Positions 1-6,726 of a DNA stretch of 13,494 nucleotides are shown in pieces. Both the position numbers and the translations under genes were made by a program. The DNA is from 40CM-2-70-7 sp035279865 (GTDB lineage Bacteria > Gemmatimonadota > Gemmatimonadetes > Gemmatimonadales > GWC2-71-9), in contig DATEGY010000304.1 of assembly GCA_035279865.1 (NCBI GenBank), positions 1-13,494 on the forward strand, read 5' to 3'. A model generated the notes under the pieces. It ran no database searches and was not told where the DNA came from. It was given only the letters and a program-made list of their open reading frames with translations. Position 1 is the stretch's first letter. The number at the start of each line of letters is the position of its first letter.

Positions 1-64
1 TCCGTACGGGCTCCCCTCGTTCCGACGCCTGTGGCGTTCCTGATTTCTACTTTGGAGTCACCCG

Positions 65-967
65 ATGCAACCACGTGACTGGGCGGGCGTCTTGCCCGCG
101 ATCACCACCCCCTTCAAGTCCGATCTCTCGGTCGACGAAGGGGCCCTCGCCACCCACGTGCGCTGGATGATGGATTCCGGCTGCCGCGGCATCGTGGCGC
201 TCGGCTCCCTCGGCGAGTCGGCGACGCTGGCCTTCGCGGAGAAGGTCCGGATCCTCGAGGTCTGCCGCGACGCGCTCGGGTCGCGGGGGCACCTGGTTGC
301 CGGCATTGCCGGACTCGCGACCGCCGAATGTGTCGCCCTGGCCAAGGCCGCCGAGAAGGCAAAGTGTGACGGGCTGATGGCGTTGCCGGCGTATGTGTAT
401 GTCGGGGACGACCGGGAAACGGAGGCCCACTACGGAGCGGTGATCGGCGCGACGGGCCTTTCGTGTATGCTGTACAACAATCCGGTCGCCTACGGCGTCG
501 ACGTGTCCCCGGAGCAGCTGGTGAGTCTCTGTAAACGGCACTCCAACCTGCACGCCACCAAGGACTCGAGCGGCAACGTGCGCCGGGTCGCGGCCATCCG
601 CGGCGCGTTAGGGGATCGGATCCGGATCCTCGTGGGGATGGACGACGTCGTGCTCGAGAGTGTCGCGATGGGCGCGGTCGGCTGGGTGGCGGGTCTGGTC
701 AACGCGCTACCGGTGGAGTCGGTGCGACTGTTCGATCTGGCCATCGCCGGCAAGGCGCAGGAGGCCTGGACACTCTACGACTGGTTCCTGCCGCTGTTGC
801 GCCTCGACACCGTGCCCCAGTTCGTTCAGCTCATCAAGCTGGTGCAGGAGGAGGTGGGGAAGGGCAGCGCGCGGGTGCGTCCGCCCCGACTTCAACTTGA
901 GGGTGAAGAGCTCGCCCGGGTGAGGGCGCTCATCAAGGAGCGGCTGTCGCGGAGGCCGGCGTTCTAG
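65..967 (+). CDS. DHDPS/NAL-family class I aldolase or lyase, not DapA itself
   Basis: The 300-aa protein has the usual family length and is a (beta/alpha)8 Schiff-base enzyme acting on pyruvate or 2-oxo acids in the cytoplasm. Visible landmarks are GSLGES at residues 47-52 (the GTTGE-type carboxylate loop), YNNP at 137-140 with the catalytic Tyr137, and the Schiff-base Lys166 in ATKDSSGN. In true DapA an Arg about five residues after the Tyr binds the aspartate semialdehyde carboxylate; here that position is Ala142. I therefore infer a different 2-oxo acid substrate, for example in hydroxyproline or sugar-acid catabolism. The ATG is preceded by TTGGAG about 8 nt upstream. It ends 6 bp from the convergent DinB-fold gene. 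No neighbour here names the pathway; its partners may lie to the left of the window. Family assignment is secure, substrate is not. Confidence 0.9.
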   Translation: MQPRDWAGVLPAITTPFKSDLSVDEGALATHVRWMMDSGCRGIVALGSLGESATLAFAEKVRILEVCRDALGSRGHLVAGIAGLATAECVALAKAAEKAKCDGLMALPAYVYVGDDRETEAHYGAVIGATGLSCMLYNNPVAYGVDVSPEQLVSLCKRHSNLHATKDSSGNVRRVAAIRGALGDRIRILVGMDDVVLESVAMGAVGWVAGLVNALPVESVRLFDLAIAGKAQEAWTLYDWFLPLLRLDTVPQFVQLIKLVQEEVGKGSARVRPPRLQLEGEELARVRALIKERLSRRPAF

Positions 968-973
968 GGAGCC

Positions 974-1468
974 TCAGCCCGGCTGTCTGGTCGCCGCGGG
1001 GGCGCCGCGGACGAACGCGATGTAATCCGTCGGCAACGGGACGTACCCCGCCTCGCGGATCAGCAGGGCCACCTGACCCCGGTGATAGGCGCCGTGCAGC
1101 GCGACGTGCAGGAGGATGTCGTCGATGCGCGAGTGGAACGTGTCCCCCGCGCTGTTGATGTAGGTCACTTCCCGGGTGAGCGCCGAGGGATCGAGGCGCG
1201 CCAGGAAGCGGCCGAAGGCGGCCTGGTTGTCGCGGGCCAGCGTACCGCACTGCTCGAGCGTCAGGTTGGGCCAGACCTTCACCTCCGGCTTCGTCTCCCG
1301 AAGCCGGGCCAACCACACATGCTCGGCGCCCAGGACGTGGCAATAGAGCTCGTGCGCTTTGGGTGGGCGGGCGTCCGACTCACGGAGCGCGGTGAGTGCC
1401 CGCTCGTCCGCCCAGGCCAGATGCTGGTAGAGCCGCTGGATTTCTTCGAGCATTTCGTAAAGTCCCAT
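974..1468 (-). CDS. DinB/YfiT-fold putative metal-dependent protein
   Basis: The 164-aa protein matches the DinB four-helix bundle in length and pattern. It begins with a helix rich in Leu, Trp and Glu and has His44 and His50 in the second helix. Near residues 121-131 it carries the typical HxxxH helix (His125, His129, in HGAYHRGQ). In this family a triad of histidines binds a divalent metal. Some members are thiol-dependent S-transferases (bacillithiol, mycothiol), but most are uncharacterised, and nothing here fixes the substrate. The ATG at 1468 has no obvious Shine-Dalgarno; Met6 is an alternative start. It lies 47 bp downstream of the methyltransferase gene on the same strand and may be the last gene of that transcript. 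Confidence 0.85.
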   Translation of the reverse strand: MGLYEMLEEIQRLYQHLAWADERALTALRESDARPPKAHELYCHVLGAEHVWLARLRETKPEVKVWPNLTLEQCGTLARDNQAAFGRFLARLDPSALTREVTYINSAGDTFHSRIDDILLHVALHGAYHRGQVALLIREAGYVPLPTDYIAFVRGAPAATRQPG

Positions 1469-1515
1469 TCAAACGGTGGGGGCGCAACCGGCGCCAATTC
1501 GGATTCCAGTTGCCG

Positions 1516-2352
1516 CTACACTCTCGCGCTGACGATCCGGACCAACGGCGGCGGCTCCAGGCCGTCTCGGCGGGTCCCCACGTATTCCGCCGCGGCCTCG
1601 CGACCGAGGAACTCGACGTCGCGGAACCCGGCTCCGCGCAGCTCACTCACGAGCTCCTCCGGCGAAAATCTCGATAGCCACGGTTCCCCAAGGGTCTTCG
1701 CGCGGGTCGCGAGAGATGCAGGGTTGTCGTCGCTGCTCTCCCACCCGGCGTAGGTGAGCACCAGCTCGGAACCGGAGGGGAAGCCGGCCACCAGCCGGAA
1801 CAGGGCTCGGACGGCGTCGTGGGTCAGGTATACCAGGACGCCGAGGCACGAAAAGAACGAGGAGCGCCCGGGATCGAGGCCCGCGTGCACGAGCGTCTCG
1901 CGAAGCGGCAGCCGTTCGATGTCCAGCTCCACGTAGGTGAGGTTCGCCGGGATCTCGATCCCGGCCTTCACGAGCATCTCCCGCTTGGTGTCCTGGCTGG
2001 CCTTGTGGTCGACCTCGAAGATCCGCACGCCCGAGGCCCACGGTGGCTGACGGTAGGCGAAGGTGTCGAGTCCCGCACCAACGATGACGCACTGGCGGGT
2101 CCCACTCTGAACGGCGACCGCGAGGCGGTCTTCCGAATACCGCGAACGCAGCAGCACATGGCAGCGCAGGGCGGCCAGCCGGGGCTCGCGGAGGCGTTCC
2201 GGGTTTTCCCTGATGCGCGCGACGAATTCGGGGCCGACGAGCTGCACCGAGACCGGATCGTCGAGGATCCGCGGGAGGTCGTCGATCAGCTGATGCGCGG
2301 CCCGGAGTGACGCGACGCCCTGAGCCGTGAGTGAGACCGGTGGACCGGTCAT
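1516..2352 (-). CDS. LCM-family (PF04072-type) SAM-dependent methyltransferase
   Basis: The 278-aa class I methyltransferase resembles the leucine carboxymethyltransferase-like family common in mycobacteria and soil bacteria. Landmarks in order are a conserved basic helix around residues 55-71 ending in LRSRYSED, SAM motif I VGAGLDT at 91-97, the acidic strand end FEVDH at 112-116, ELD at 142-144, and the family region around residues 168-185 (CLGVLVYLTHDAV). Members O-methylate carboxylates or small molecules; the substrate cannot be read here. I chose the ATG at 2352 because residues before it in the longer open frame look non-coding (Arg/Pro/Gly-rich antisense). This start also makes an ATGA overlap with the stop of the upstream membrane gene, suggesting coupled translation. 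It is likely part of the ATP-grasp unit. Confidence 0.88.
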   Translation of the reverse strand: MTGPPVSLTAQGVASLRAAHQLIDDLPRILDDPVSVQLVGPEFVARIRENPERLREPRLAALRCHVLLRSRYSEDRLAVAVQSGTRQCVIVGAGLDTFAYRQPPWASGVRIFEVDHKASQDTKREMLVKAGIEIPANLTYVELDIERLPLRETLVHAGLDPGRSSFFSCLGVLVYLTHDAVRALFRLVAGFPSGSELVLTYAGWESSDDNPASLATRAKTLGEPWLSRFSPEELVSELRGAGFRDVEFLGREAAAEYVGTRRDGLEPPPLVRIVSARV

Positions 2353-2606
2353 CGGAATCGTCGTGGCAGGTAGTCGCGGCCCAGCCAGGCGGCGGCGCCT
2401 ACCAGGCCCCCGATCACCAGCGCTACCTCCGCCGCGGTGATCAGGTGTTCCTTCCACGGGTGGTGCTTCCGGACCACCAGCTCCGCCACCAGGGCCACCG
2501 GGAAGAGCGCGAGGCTCGCGACCAGGAAGGTGCCCCCGGCCCACCGGGCCAGCGCCAGGAGCACGATGAATGGCCACGCGATCCAGCGGAGCAGTGTCTT
2601 GATCAG
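2349..2606 (-). CDS. Small hydrophobic membrane protein, start codon uncertain
   Basis: This frame encodes about 85 residues with hydrophobic stretches from WIAWPFIVLLALA through LVASLALFPVALVAELVV, then a charged turn (RKHHPWKEH). A last helix of about 20 residues (LITAAEVALVIGGLVGAAAW) precedes a basic tail, so two to three membrane spans are likely. I do not recognise the family. The stop overlaps the methyltransferase ATG. Codon use has strong G/C at third positions from the CTG at 2606 onward but not further upstream. The only ATG/GTG/TTG choices are a GTG at 2723, deep inside the ATP-grasp gene in a frame that looks non-coding, and a GTG at 2564 inside the first helix. I therefore place the start provisionally at the CTG that overlaps the preceding TGA as CTGA. 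Confidence 0.6.
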   Translation of the reverse strand: MIKTLLRWIAWPFIVLLALARWAGGTFLVASLALFPVALVAELVVRKHHPWKEHLITAAEVALVIGGLVGAAAWLGRDYLPRRFR

Positions 2607-3466
2607 GTCCCCGCGAGTACCAGGTCCGCGAGCCGCTCGGCGGCTGCGGGCCCTTCGGTGAAATAGAGCGTGGGCTCGAGCACCTCGAGCTCCATCAGGC
2701 GAAACCGGCCGGCGATCACGCACCCGTCGACCCGCGCATAGGAAGGCACCTGACCCCCCGGGATCTTTCGGAGCAGGTCATGCGCGACCCGAACCACGCC
2801 GCCGTCCGCCGGCGTGGCCACCTGGCTTCCGCCCCATTCGGTCTGCACGCGGAAGTCTCCCGGCGCGGGACGCTTGAGCATGGAATGGCTGAACTCGCCT
2901 CCGATGAACACCAGCGACCATTCCCCGTCGGAGGAGACCTCCGGCACGAACGGCTGGATCAGGATCGGGCCACGGCGGGCCATCTCCTGGTACCGGGCCT
3001 CCCAGTCGCCGGCGGCACCCGCGGGCACGCGCCACGTGTCGTTGGCGGAGGCGGACACCGCGGGCTTGATCACCACGTCATCCCACCCTTCTTCCGCGAG
3101 CAACGCCGAGAGGCTCCGGGACGGGCGCTCGTCGCTCCACCGTGTATGCACCACGTCCACCCGGGCCTGCTCGAGGTCACGCAGGTAGCGCTTGTCCGAA
3201 TTCCAGCGCAGGATGGAAGGTGCGTTGTGGAGGACCGCCCCCGCGCGCTCCACACGGTCGATCCATCGGAGAAACTCCTCGTGGCGCAGGTGATAGTCCC
3301 AGCAGGAGCGGACCACGACCGCGTCGAAGGCCGCCCAGTCGACCTCGGCATCCCACCGGACGGCGAGGGCCCGCGCCCCCCGGTGCTCGAGGGCCTGGTG
3401 GAGGATCTGATCGTCGGCGGGGAGGTCGGGGTACGCCGCGTAGGTCGCGAGGGCGATGCGGGGCAT
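2603..3466 (-). CDS. ATP-grasp ligase of the RimK/glutathione-synthetase (COG0189-like) type
   Basis: The 287-aa protein has the ATP-grasp order: an N-terminal Rossmann-like part with an RSCWDYH segment near residue 54, a central NSDKRYL segment near 90-96, and VIKPAVSASA near 133-142, whose Lys should contact ATP. It continues with QPFVPE near 172, EWSLVFIGGEFSH (central strand), YARVDG near 244, and a C-terminal LMELEVLEPTLYF carrying the Mg-binding acidic residues. This C-terminal signature recalls stand-alone ligases such as DcsG (O-ureido-serine cyclo-ligase), but that is resemblance from memory and the substrate is unknown. Such enzymes join a carboxylate, activated as acyl-phosphate, to an amine or other nucleophile. 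ATG at 3466 and GTG at 3469 are adjacent; neither has a Shine-Dalgarno. It is the first gene of a coupled run with the membrane protein and methyltransferase. Confidence 0.87.
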   Translation of the reverse strand: MPRIALATYAAYPDLPADDQILHQALEHRGARALAVRWDAEVDWAAFDAVVVRSCWDYHLRHEEFLRWIDRVERAGAVLHNAPSILRWNSDKRYLRDLEQARVDVVHTRWSDERPSRSLSALLAEEGWDDVVIKPAVSASANDTWRVPAGAAGDWEARYQEMARRGPILIQPFVPEVSSDGEWSLVFIGGEFSHSMLKRPAPGDFRVQTEWGGSQVATPADGGVVRVAHDLLRKIPGGQVPSYARVDGCVIAGRFRLMELEVLEPTLYFTEGPAAAERLADLVLAGT

Positions 3467-3472
3467 CACGAA

Positions 3473-3478
3473 AATCTA
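3473..3478 (-). promoter_or_regulatory. Possible -10 element for a leaderless ATP-grasp transcript
   Basis: On the reverse strand TAGATT lies 6 nt before the ATG at 3466 and matches the -10 consensus at four of six positions. No Shine-Dalgarno is visible, so a leaderless message is possible. There is no convincing -35; the spacing region instead holds the first hairpin at 3484-3501. This is a weak, pattern-only call. Confidence 0.22.
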
Positions 3479-3483
3479 GTCTT

Positions 3484-3501
3484 CACACGCTGAAGCGTGT
3501 G
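3484..3501. repeat. Perfect hairpin 1 of a tandem pair
   Basis: CACACGC, loop TGAA, GCGTGTG: a perfect 7-bp stem with a 4-nt loop. It sits in the divergent gap between the ATP-grasp and pirin genes, where no transcription terminator is needed, and there is no T-run after it on either strand. It may be an operator or half of a REP-like element together with the next hairpin. Confidence 0.7.
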
Positions 3502-3511
3502 CACCGCCGAG

Positions 3512-3530
3512 CCCAGGCTTCGAGCCTGGG
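3512..3530. repeat. Perfect hairpin 2 of a tandem pair
   Basis: CCCAGGCT, loop TCG, AGCCTGGG: a perfect 8-bp stem, 10 bp after hairpin 1. The order of two unlike GC-rich hairpins with a short linker resembles REP elements linked to RAYT (REP-associated tyrosine) transposases. A single copy in this window cannot prove that, and no RAYT gene is present here. Confidence 0.7.
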
Positions 3531-3606
3531 AAGACGACGGGGAACTTGCACATTCACATAGGCGTTTTGAGGGACGTGCAGTCGACTTTTCATTTCGGAG
3601 GTTCAG

Positions 3607-4512
3607 GTGTCTCTGCGTCCGGTAGAAAGAATTATTGAATCCCAACCCACCATGGAAGGCGCCGGTGTGAAACTGCGGCGCGCGTTCGGGTTCGGCGATA
3701 CGAAGGAATACGATCCCTTTCTGTTGTTCGACGATTTTCGCAATGACCGCCCGGCCGATTACCTGGCGGGGTTCCCGTGGCACCCGCACCGCGGCATCGA
3801 AACGATCACCTATGTCCTCAAGGGCACGGTGGAACACGGGGACTCGCTCGGGAACCGTGGCTCGCTGGGTGCCGGCGACGTCCAATGGATGACCGCGGGG
3901 AGCGGGATTCTCCACCAGGAGATGCCCAAGGGAGACCAGAAGGGCCTGATGCACGGCTTCCAGCTGTGGTCCAATCTGCCTAAGCGGCTGAAGATGACCG
4001 ACCCGCGCTACCAGGACGTGCTGGCGAAGGACATCCCCGAAGTGACCGACGACGACGGCACCACGGTGCGCGTGGTGGTTGGCGATTTCTGGGGGAAGAA
4101 GGGCCCCGTGGAGGGAGTCGCTGCCGATCCGCGATACCTCGACGTCTGGGTGCCACCCGGGAAGAAAAAGACCTTGCCCGTCGAGGCTGCGCGTCACGCC
4201 TTCGCCTATGTGTTCGACGGCTCGGGAAGCTTCCGGGACGCGTCTCAGCCCCGCGCGGTGCTGACCGAAGGCACGGGGCCTGACGCCGTCGCCACCTACG
4301 ACAAGACCGGAAACCGATCACTCGTGCTGTTCGGCGGCGGCGATGAGGTCACCGTCCAGGCCGGAGATGAAGGGATCCGGTTCCTCCTCGTGTCGGGCCG
4401 GCCCCTGGAGGAGCCCGTGGCGTGGTACGGTCCGATCGTGATGAATACGACGGACGAGCTGCGCCAGGCGTATGCTGAGCTGCAGAACGGCACCTTCATC
4501 AAGAGCCGCTAG
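3607..4512 (+). CDS. Pirin family protein (bicupin)
   Basis: The 301-aa protein has the N-terminal pirin cupin with all four metal ligands in register with human pirin: His59 and His61 in HPHRGIET, then His103 and Glu105 in ILHQEM. The C-terminal cupin-like half spans about residues 170-285. Family members bind Fe; some bacterial ones (YhhW) have quercetin 2,3-dioxygenase activity in vitro and others act as redox or regulatory partners, so the physiological role is open. I chose the GTG at 3607 because a GGAGG lies 5 nt before it (3597-3601) and the protein then aligns with the family from its first residues. The end overlaps the convergent membrane-protein gene by 14 bp. It appears to be a single-gene transcript reading away from the hairpin-bearing gap. 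Confidence 0.93.
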   Translation: MSLRPVERIIESQPTMEGAGVKLRRAFGFGDTKEYDPFLLFDDFRNDRPADYLAGFPWHPHRGIETITYVLKGTVEHGDSLGNRGSLGAGDVQWMTAGSGILHQEMPKGDQKGLMHGFQLWSNLPKRLKMTDPRYQDVLAKDIPEVTDDDGTTVRVVVGDFWGKKGPVEGVAADPRYLDVWVPPGKKKTLPVEAARHAFAYVFDGSGSFRDASQPRAVLTEGTGPDAVATYDKTGNRSLVLFGGGDEVTVQAGDEGIRFLLVSGRPLEEPVAWYGPIVMNTTDELRQAYAELQNGTFIKSR

Positions 4513-4999
4513 CTGAACCGGGCCCCGCGGCGCGCACGAAGAACGCCGCGGGGATCCCGACCCCGAAGATATGGATGAGAATCTCGTCGAGCGGCGGTCC
4601 CAGATGCCTGTAGTGCGGCATGCCGACGCGGGAGAGGGGCAGCACCACGAAGTACATCGTCGTGTAGACCAACAGCCCATAGATCGTCCCTGACATCCAG
4701 GGCCGCCGGGTCAACACCGGCAGCTTCGTCGCGGCAACGTAGAACACCGTCACGATCGAGAGCGAGATGAAGCAGTGGAAGGCCCCGCCGAGGAGAGCCG
4801 TGGCGGCGCCGCCCTGGTAGGCGGCGTCGCGTCCCAACACTCCGACCGCAATGGATTGAAGTATCCGGACGGGCGTGGCGCCGTAGAACGCATAGAAAAT
4901 GAAGGCGTCGGCGATGTCGAGCACCGCGACGGTGAGAGCGCCGTACAGAATAGCCTGGAAGGGTGTGAGTCTGAATCCGGGACGGGCGGCCGCAGTCAT
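4499..4999 (-). CDS. Uncharacterised four-helix membrane protein
   Basis: The 166-aa protein has about four predicted membrane segments: residues 13-39 (FQAILYGALTVAVLDIADAF and onward), 64-91 (GGAFHCFISLSIVTVFYV), 103-123 (GTIYGLLVYTTMYFVVLPL) and 139-156. A conserved-looking loop with ATPVRILQSIAVGVLG lies between the first two. I do not recognise a named family or any catalytic motif. An open TTG start exists at 5044, but the ATG at 4999 has GGAG 6 nt upstream on the reverse strand and removes a polar, non-membrane extension, so I prefer it. The last 14 bp overlap the end of the pirin gene on the other strand. A 98-bp gap separates it from the methyltransferase-like gene upstream, so it may be co-transcribed with that cluster. 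Confidence 0.8.
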   Translation of the reverse strand: MTAAARPGFRLTPFQAILYGALTVAVLDIADAFIFYAFYGATPVRILQSIAVGVLGRDAAYQGGAATALLGGAFHCFISLSIVTVFYVAATKLPVLTRRPWMSGTIYGLLVYTTMYFVVLPLSRVGMPHYRHLGPPLDEILIHIFGVGIPAAFFVRAAGPGSASGS

Positions 5000-5097
5000 G
5001 GAGGCTCCGGTTGAGTCAGCCACCAAGGTCGATGCAGCCTGCAACAGGCGCTACCGCGACTCGTCGCCCCGACCCGGCGGCCCGGCGCGCTGGATTC

Positions 5098-5646
5098 TCA
5101 GATGAACGGGAGCAGCATGGGGACGCGGCGCTGGTAGGCGTCGTATGCCTCTCCGAGCTCGCCGTGCAGAAAGCGCTCCTCGAGCCGCGCCTTGACGTAC
5201 CAGCCGATGGTCATGACCACGACGCCGGCCCACGCGATCCATGTTGCCTTGAGCAGCGCCGTTGCGACGGTCGCCGTGATGATCCCCGTGTAGATGGGGT
5301 GACGGACCAGCGCATAGGGTCCGTTCTCGATCACCCGGTGATCGGCTTTCCGGGAGACGTTCCGCGCCCAGAACCGGCCGAGCGTGATCCGGGCCCACCA
5401 GGCGAACAGGAAACCGGCGACCGCGAGGCCGAGGGTTCCCCACCGGGCGGCCGGCGGGAGTCGCAGGATGGTGTCGCGGGAATCGACGGCGAACAAGAGG
5501 ACGCCGCCGGCGATGGTGAGCAGGTTGTACGCGACCTGGGGTCCCGCGCCCGGGCCCTTCACCGCGCGGTCACTCCAGAACGCCGCCCCCCACCAGCTGA
5601 CGAGCCAGATCAGCCAGAGCCACATCATCGCCTGGATCGGGATCAC
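5098..5646 (-). CDS. Isoprenylcysteine carboxyl methyltransferase-like membrane protein (NccN/CzcN-like)
   Basis: The 182-aa integral membrane protein has several hydrophobic helices and the ICMT/PEMT family signature ENGPYALVRHPIYTG at residues 107-121. A second helix with GWYVKARLEERFL follows at 148-160, then EAYDAYQRRVPMLLPF at 166-181. The RHP and the paired Glu156/Glu157 belong to the SAM and substrate site in this family. Bacterial members methylate unknown substrates; some (NccN, CzcN) are encoded in nickel/cobalt/cadmium resistance operons. The GTG start at 5646 overlaps the stop of the NiCoT permease gene (GTGA), which points to coupled translation and perhaps a role linked to Ni/Co handling. 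The family is clear; the link to metal is inference from this junction. Confidence 0.88.
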   Translation of the reverse strand: MIPIQAMMWLWLIWLVSWWGAAFWSDRAVKGPGAGPQVAYNLLTIAGGVLLFAVDSRDTILRLPPAARWGTLGLAVAGFLFAWWARITLGRFWARNVSRKADHRVIENGPYALVRHPIYTGIITATVATALLKATWIAWAGVVVMTIGWYVKARLEERFLHGELGEAYDAYQRRVPMLLPFI

Positions 5647-6716
5647 GGCTCACGCTCGCGGACCAGGACCGGCTCGAGTGTGTCGTAGCCCTTCAACCGG
5701 TAGATCCCGACGGACAGGATCCAGCTCACCACGAACACGCCGATGATGAGATAGCCGATCGACCCGAAGTTGCCGTTGAGCGTCCCGATCATCCGCCAGA
5801 ACCCGCCCGTGAAGCCGAACTTCGCCCCTACGAGTCCCAGGGCTTCGATCCCGCCGACGAGCAGCGCAACGACCACCGAGACGAAGGTGATGGTGAGGTT
5901 GTAGTAGAGCTTCCGGATCGGTGTAGTGAACGCCCAGCCGTAGGCGCCGAGCATCAGGATCGAGTCGGTGGTGTCCACCAGGGACATGGCGGCGGTGAAC
6001 AGGGCGGGGAACACCAGGATCGTCCAGATCGGCATCCCCCGCGCCGCTTCGGCGGCCGAGATGCCGAGGAGCGCGATCTCCGTGGCCGTGTCGAAGCCCA
6101 GTCCGAACAAGAGCCCCAGCGGATACATATGCCAGGAGCGCCGGATCATCGCGAACATCGGGCGGAAGAGCCGCGCGAGCAGGCCGCCGCCGGCGAGGAG
6201 GGCGTTCAGCTCTTCTTCGAAGTACTGCCCGTGCTTGCGGGCCTTGTGAAAGGTGCGGTAGACCGACACCAGCACCACGATATTGATCCCGCCGATCACG
6301 AGCAGAAATCCGGCCGACGCGATGGTGCCGATGACCGCGCCGAGGGAATGCCAGGCGGCGAGCTGCGTGTGGAGGGCGATGGCGGTGGCGGCGATGGCCA
6401 CCGAGGCGAGCACCACGACCGTCGAGTGACCCAGGGAGAAGAAGAATCCCACGCCGACGGGGCGCTTGCCTTCCTGCATCAACTTCCGGGTGACGTTGTC
6501 GATGGCGGCGATGTGGTCGGCGTCGATCGCGTGCCGGAGCCCCAGGCCGAAGGCCAGGAGCGCGGTGCCGAGGAGCAACGGGAAGTGACGGAAGGCGATG
6601 AGTGCCCATGCCCAGGCGCCGATGTTCGCCACCGCGACCACCACATAGAGCGTGACCACGCGGCTCGGCACCTGCGTGGCATCGTCATCGAAGATGGAAC
6701 GAAGGCGGCTCAGCAC
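5643..6716 (-). CDS. NiCoT-family nickel/cobalt permease (HoxN/HupN/NixA type)
   Basis: The 357-aa polytopic inner-membrane protein has the family fingerprints in order: RHAIDADHIAAIDN at residues 61-74 (the helix-II metal-selectivity motif), FSLGHSTVV at 93-101, and LGFDTATEIALL at 206-217. There are about eight hydrophobic helices and a basic cytoplasmic loop around 153-200. It should import Ni2+ and/or Co2+ with high affinity; the preferred ion cannot be decided by eye. The start is a GTG at 6716 without a strong Shine-Dalgarno, 10 bp after the stop of the GNAT gene. I see no nickel-repressor site or cobalamin riboswitch directly upstream, because the gene sits inside a transcript. Its end overlaps the ICMT-like gene. 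No nickel enzyme is encoded in this window. Confidence 0.95.
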   Translation of the reverse strand: MLSRLRSIFDDDATQVPSRVVTLYVVVAVANIGAWAWALIAFRHFPLLLGTALLAFGLGLRHAIDADHIAAIDNVTRKLMQEGKRPVGVGFFFSLGHSTVVVLASVAIAATAIALHTQLAAWHSLGAVIGTIASAGFLLVIGGINIVVLVSVYRTFHKARKHGQYFEEELNALLAGGGLLARLFRPMFAMIRRSWHMYPLGLLFGLGFDTATEIALLGISAAEAARGMPIWTILVFPALFTAAMSLVDTTDSILMLGAYGWAFTTPIRKLYYNLTITFVSVVVALLVGGIEALGLVGAKFGFTGGFWRMIGTLNGNFGSIGYLIIGVFVVSWILSVGIYRLKGYDTLEPVLVREREP

Positions 6717-6726
6717 ACCGGGGAAT

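Noticed and set aside
25..37. ACGCC-TGT-GGCGT hairpin with a T-rich stretch downstream
   Set aside because: Only a 5-bp stem and no real T-run; the upstream gene is outside the window, so a terminator cannot be supported.
1082..1753. 223-codon forward frame over the DinB-fold and methyltransferase genes
   Set aside because: It crosses two well-supported reverse genes and their gap, with no domain or ribosome site.
2353..2577. 75-residue N-terminal extension of the methyltransferase
   Set aside because: The extension is Gly/Pro/Arg-rich and lies antiparallel in codon pattern to the membrane-protein frame; the family starts at the ATG at 2352.
2780..3493. 237-codon forward frame antisense to the ATP-grasp gene
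   Set aside because: Shadow of a gene with clear ATP-grasp motifs; composition is Arg/Gly/His-rich without pattern.
3541..3606. TTGCAC as a -35 for the pirin gene
   Set aside because: No acceptable -10 at 16-18 bp spacing.
3466..4197. 243-codon open frame antisense to the pirin gene
   Set aside because: The pirin frame has full metal ligands and a good ribosome site; the antisense frame has no motif and runs through the hairpin region.
5037..5049. GCCTG-CAA-CAGGC short hairpin between two reverse genes
   Set aside because: A 5-bp stem without a T-run is expected by chance in such GC-rich sequence.
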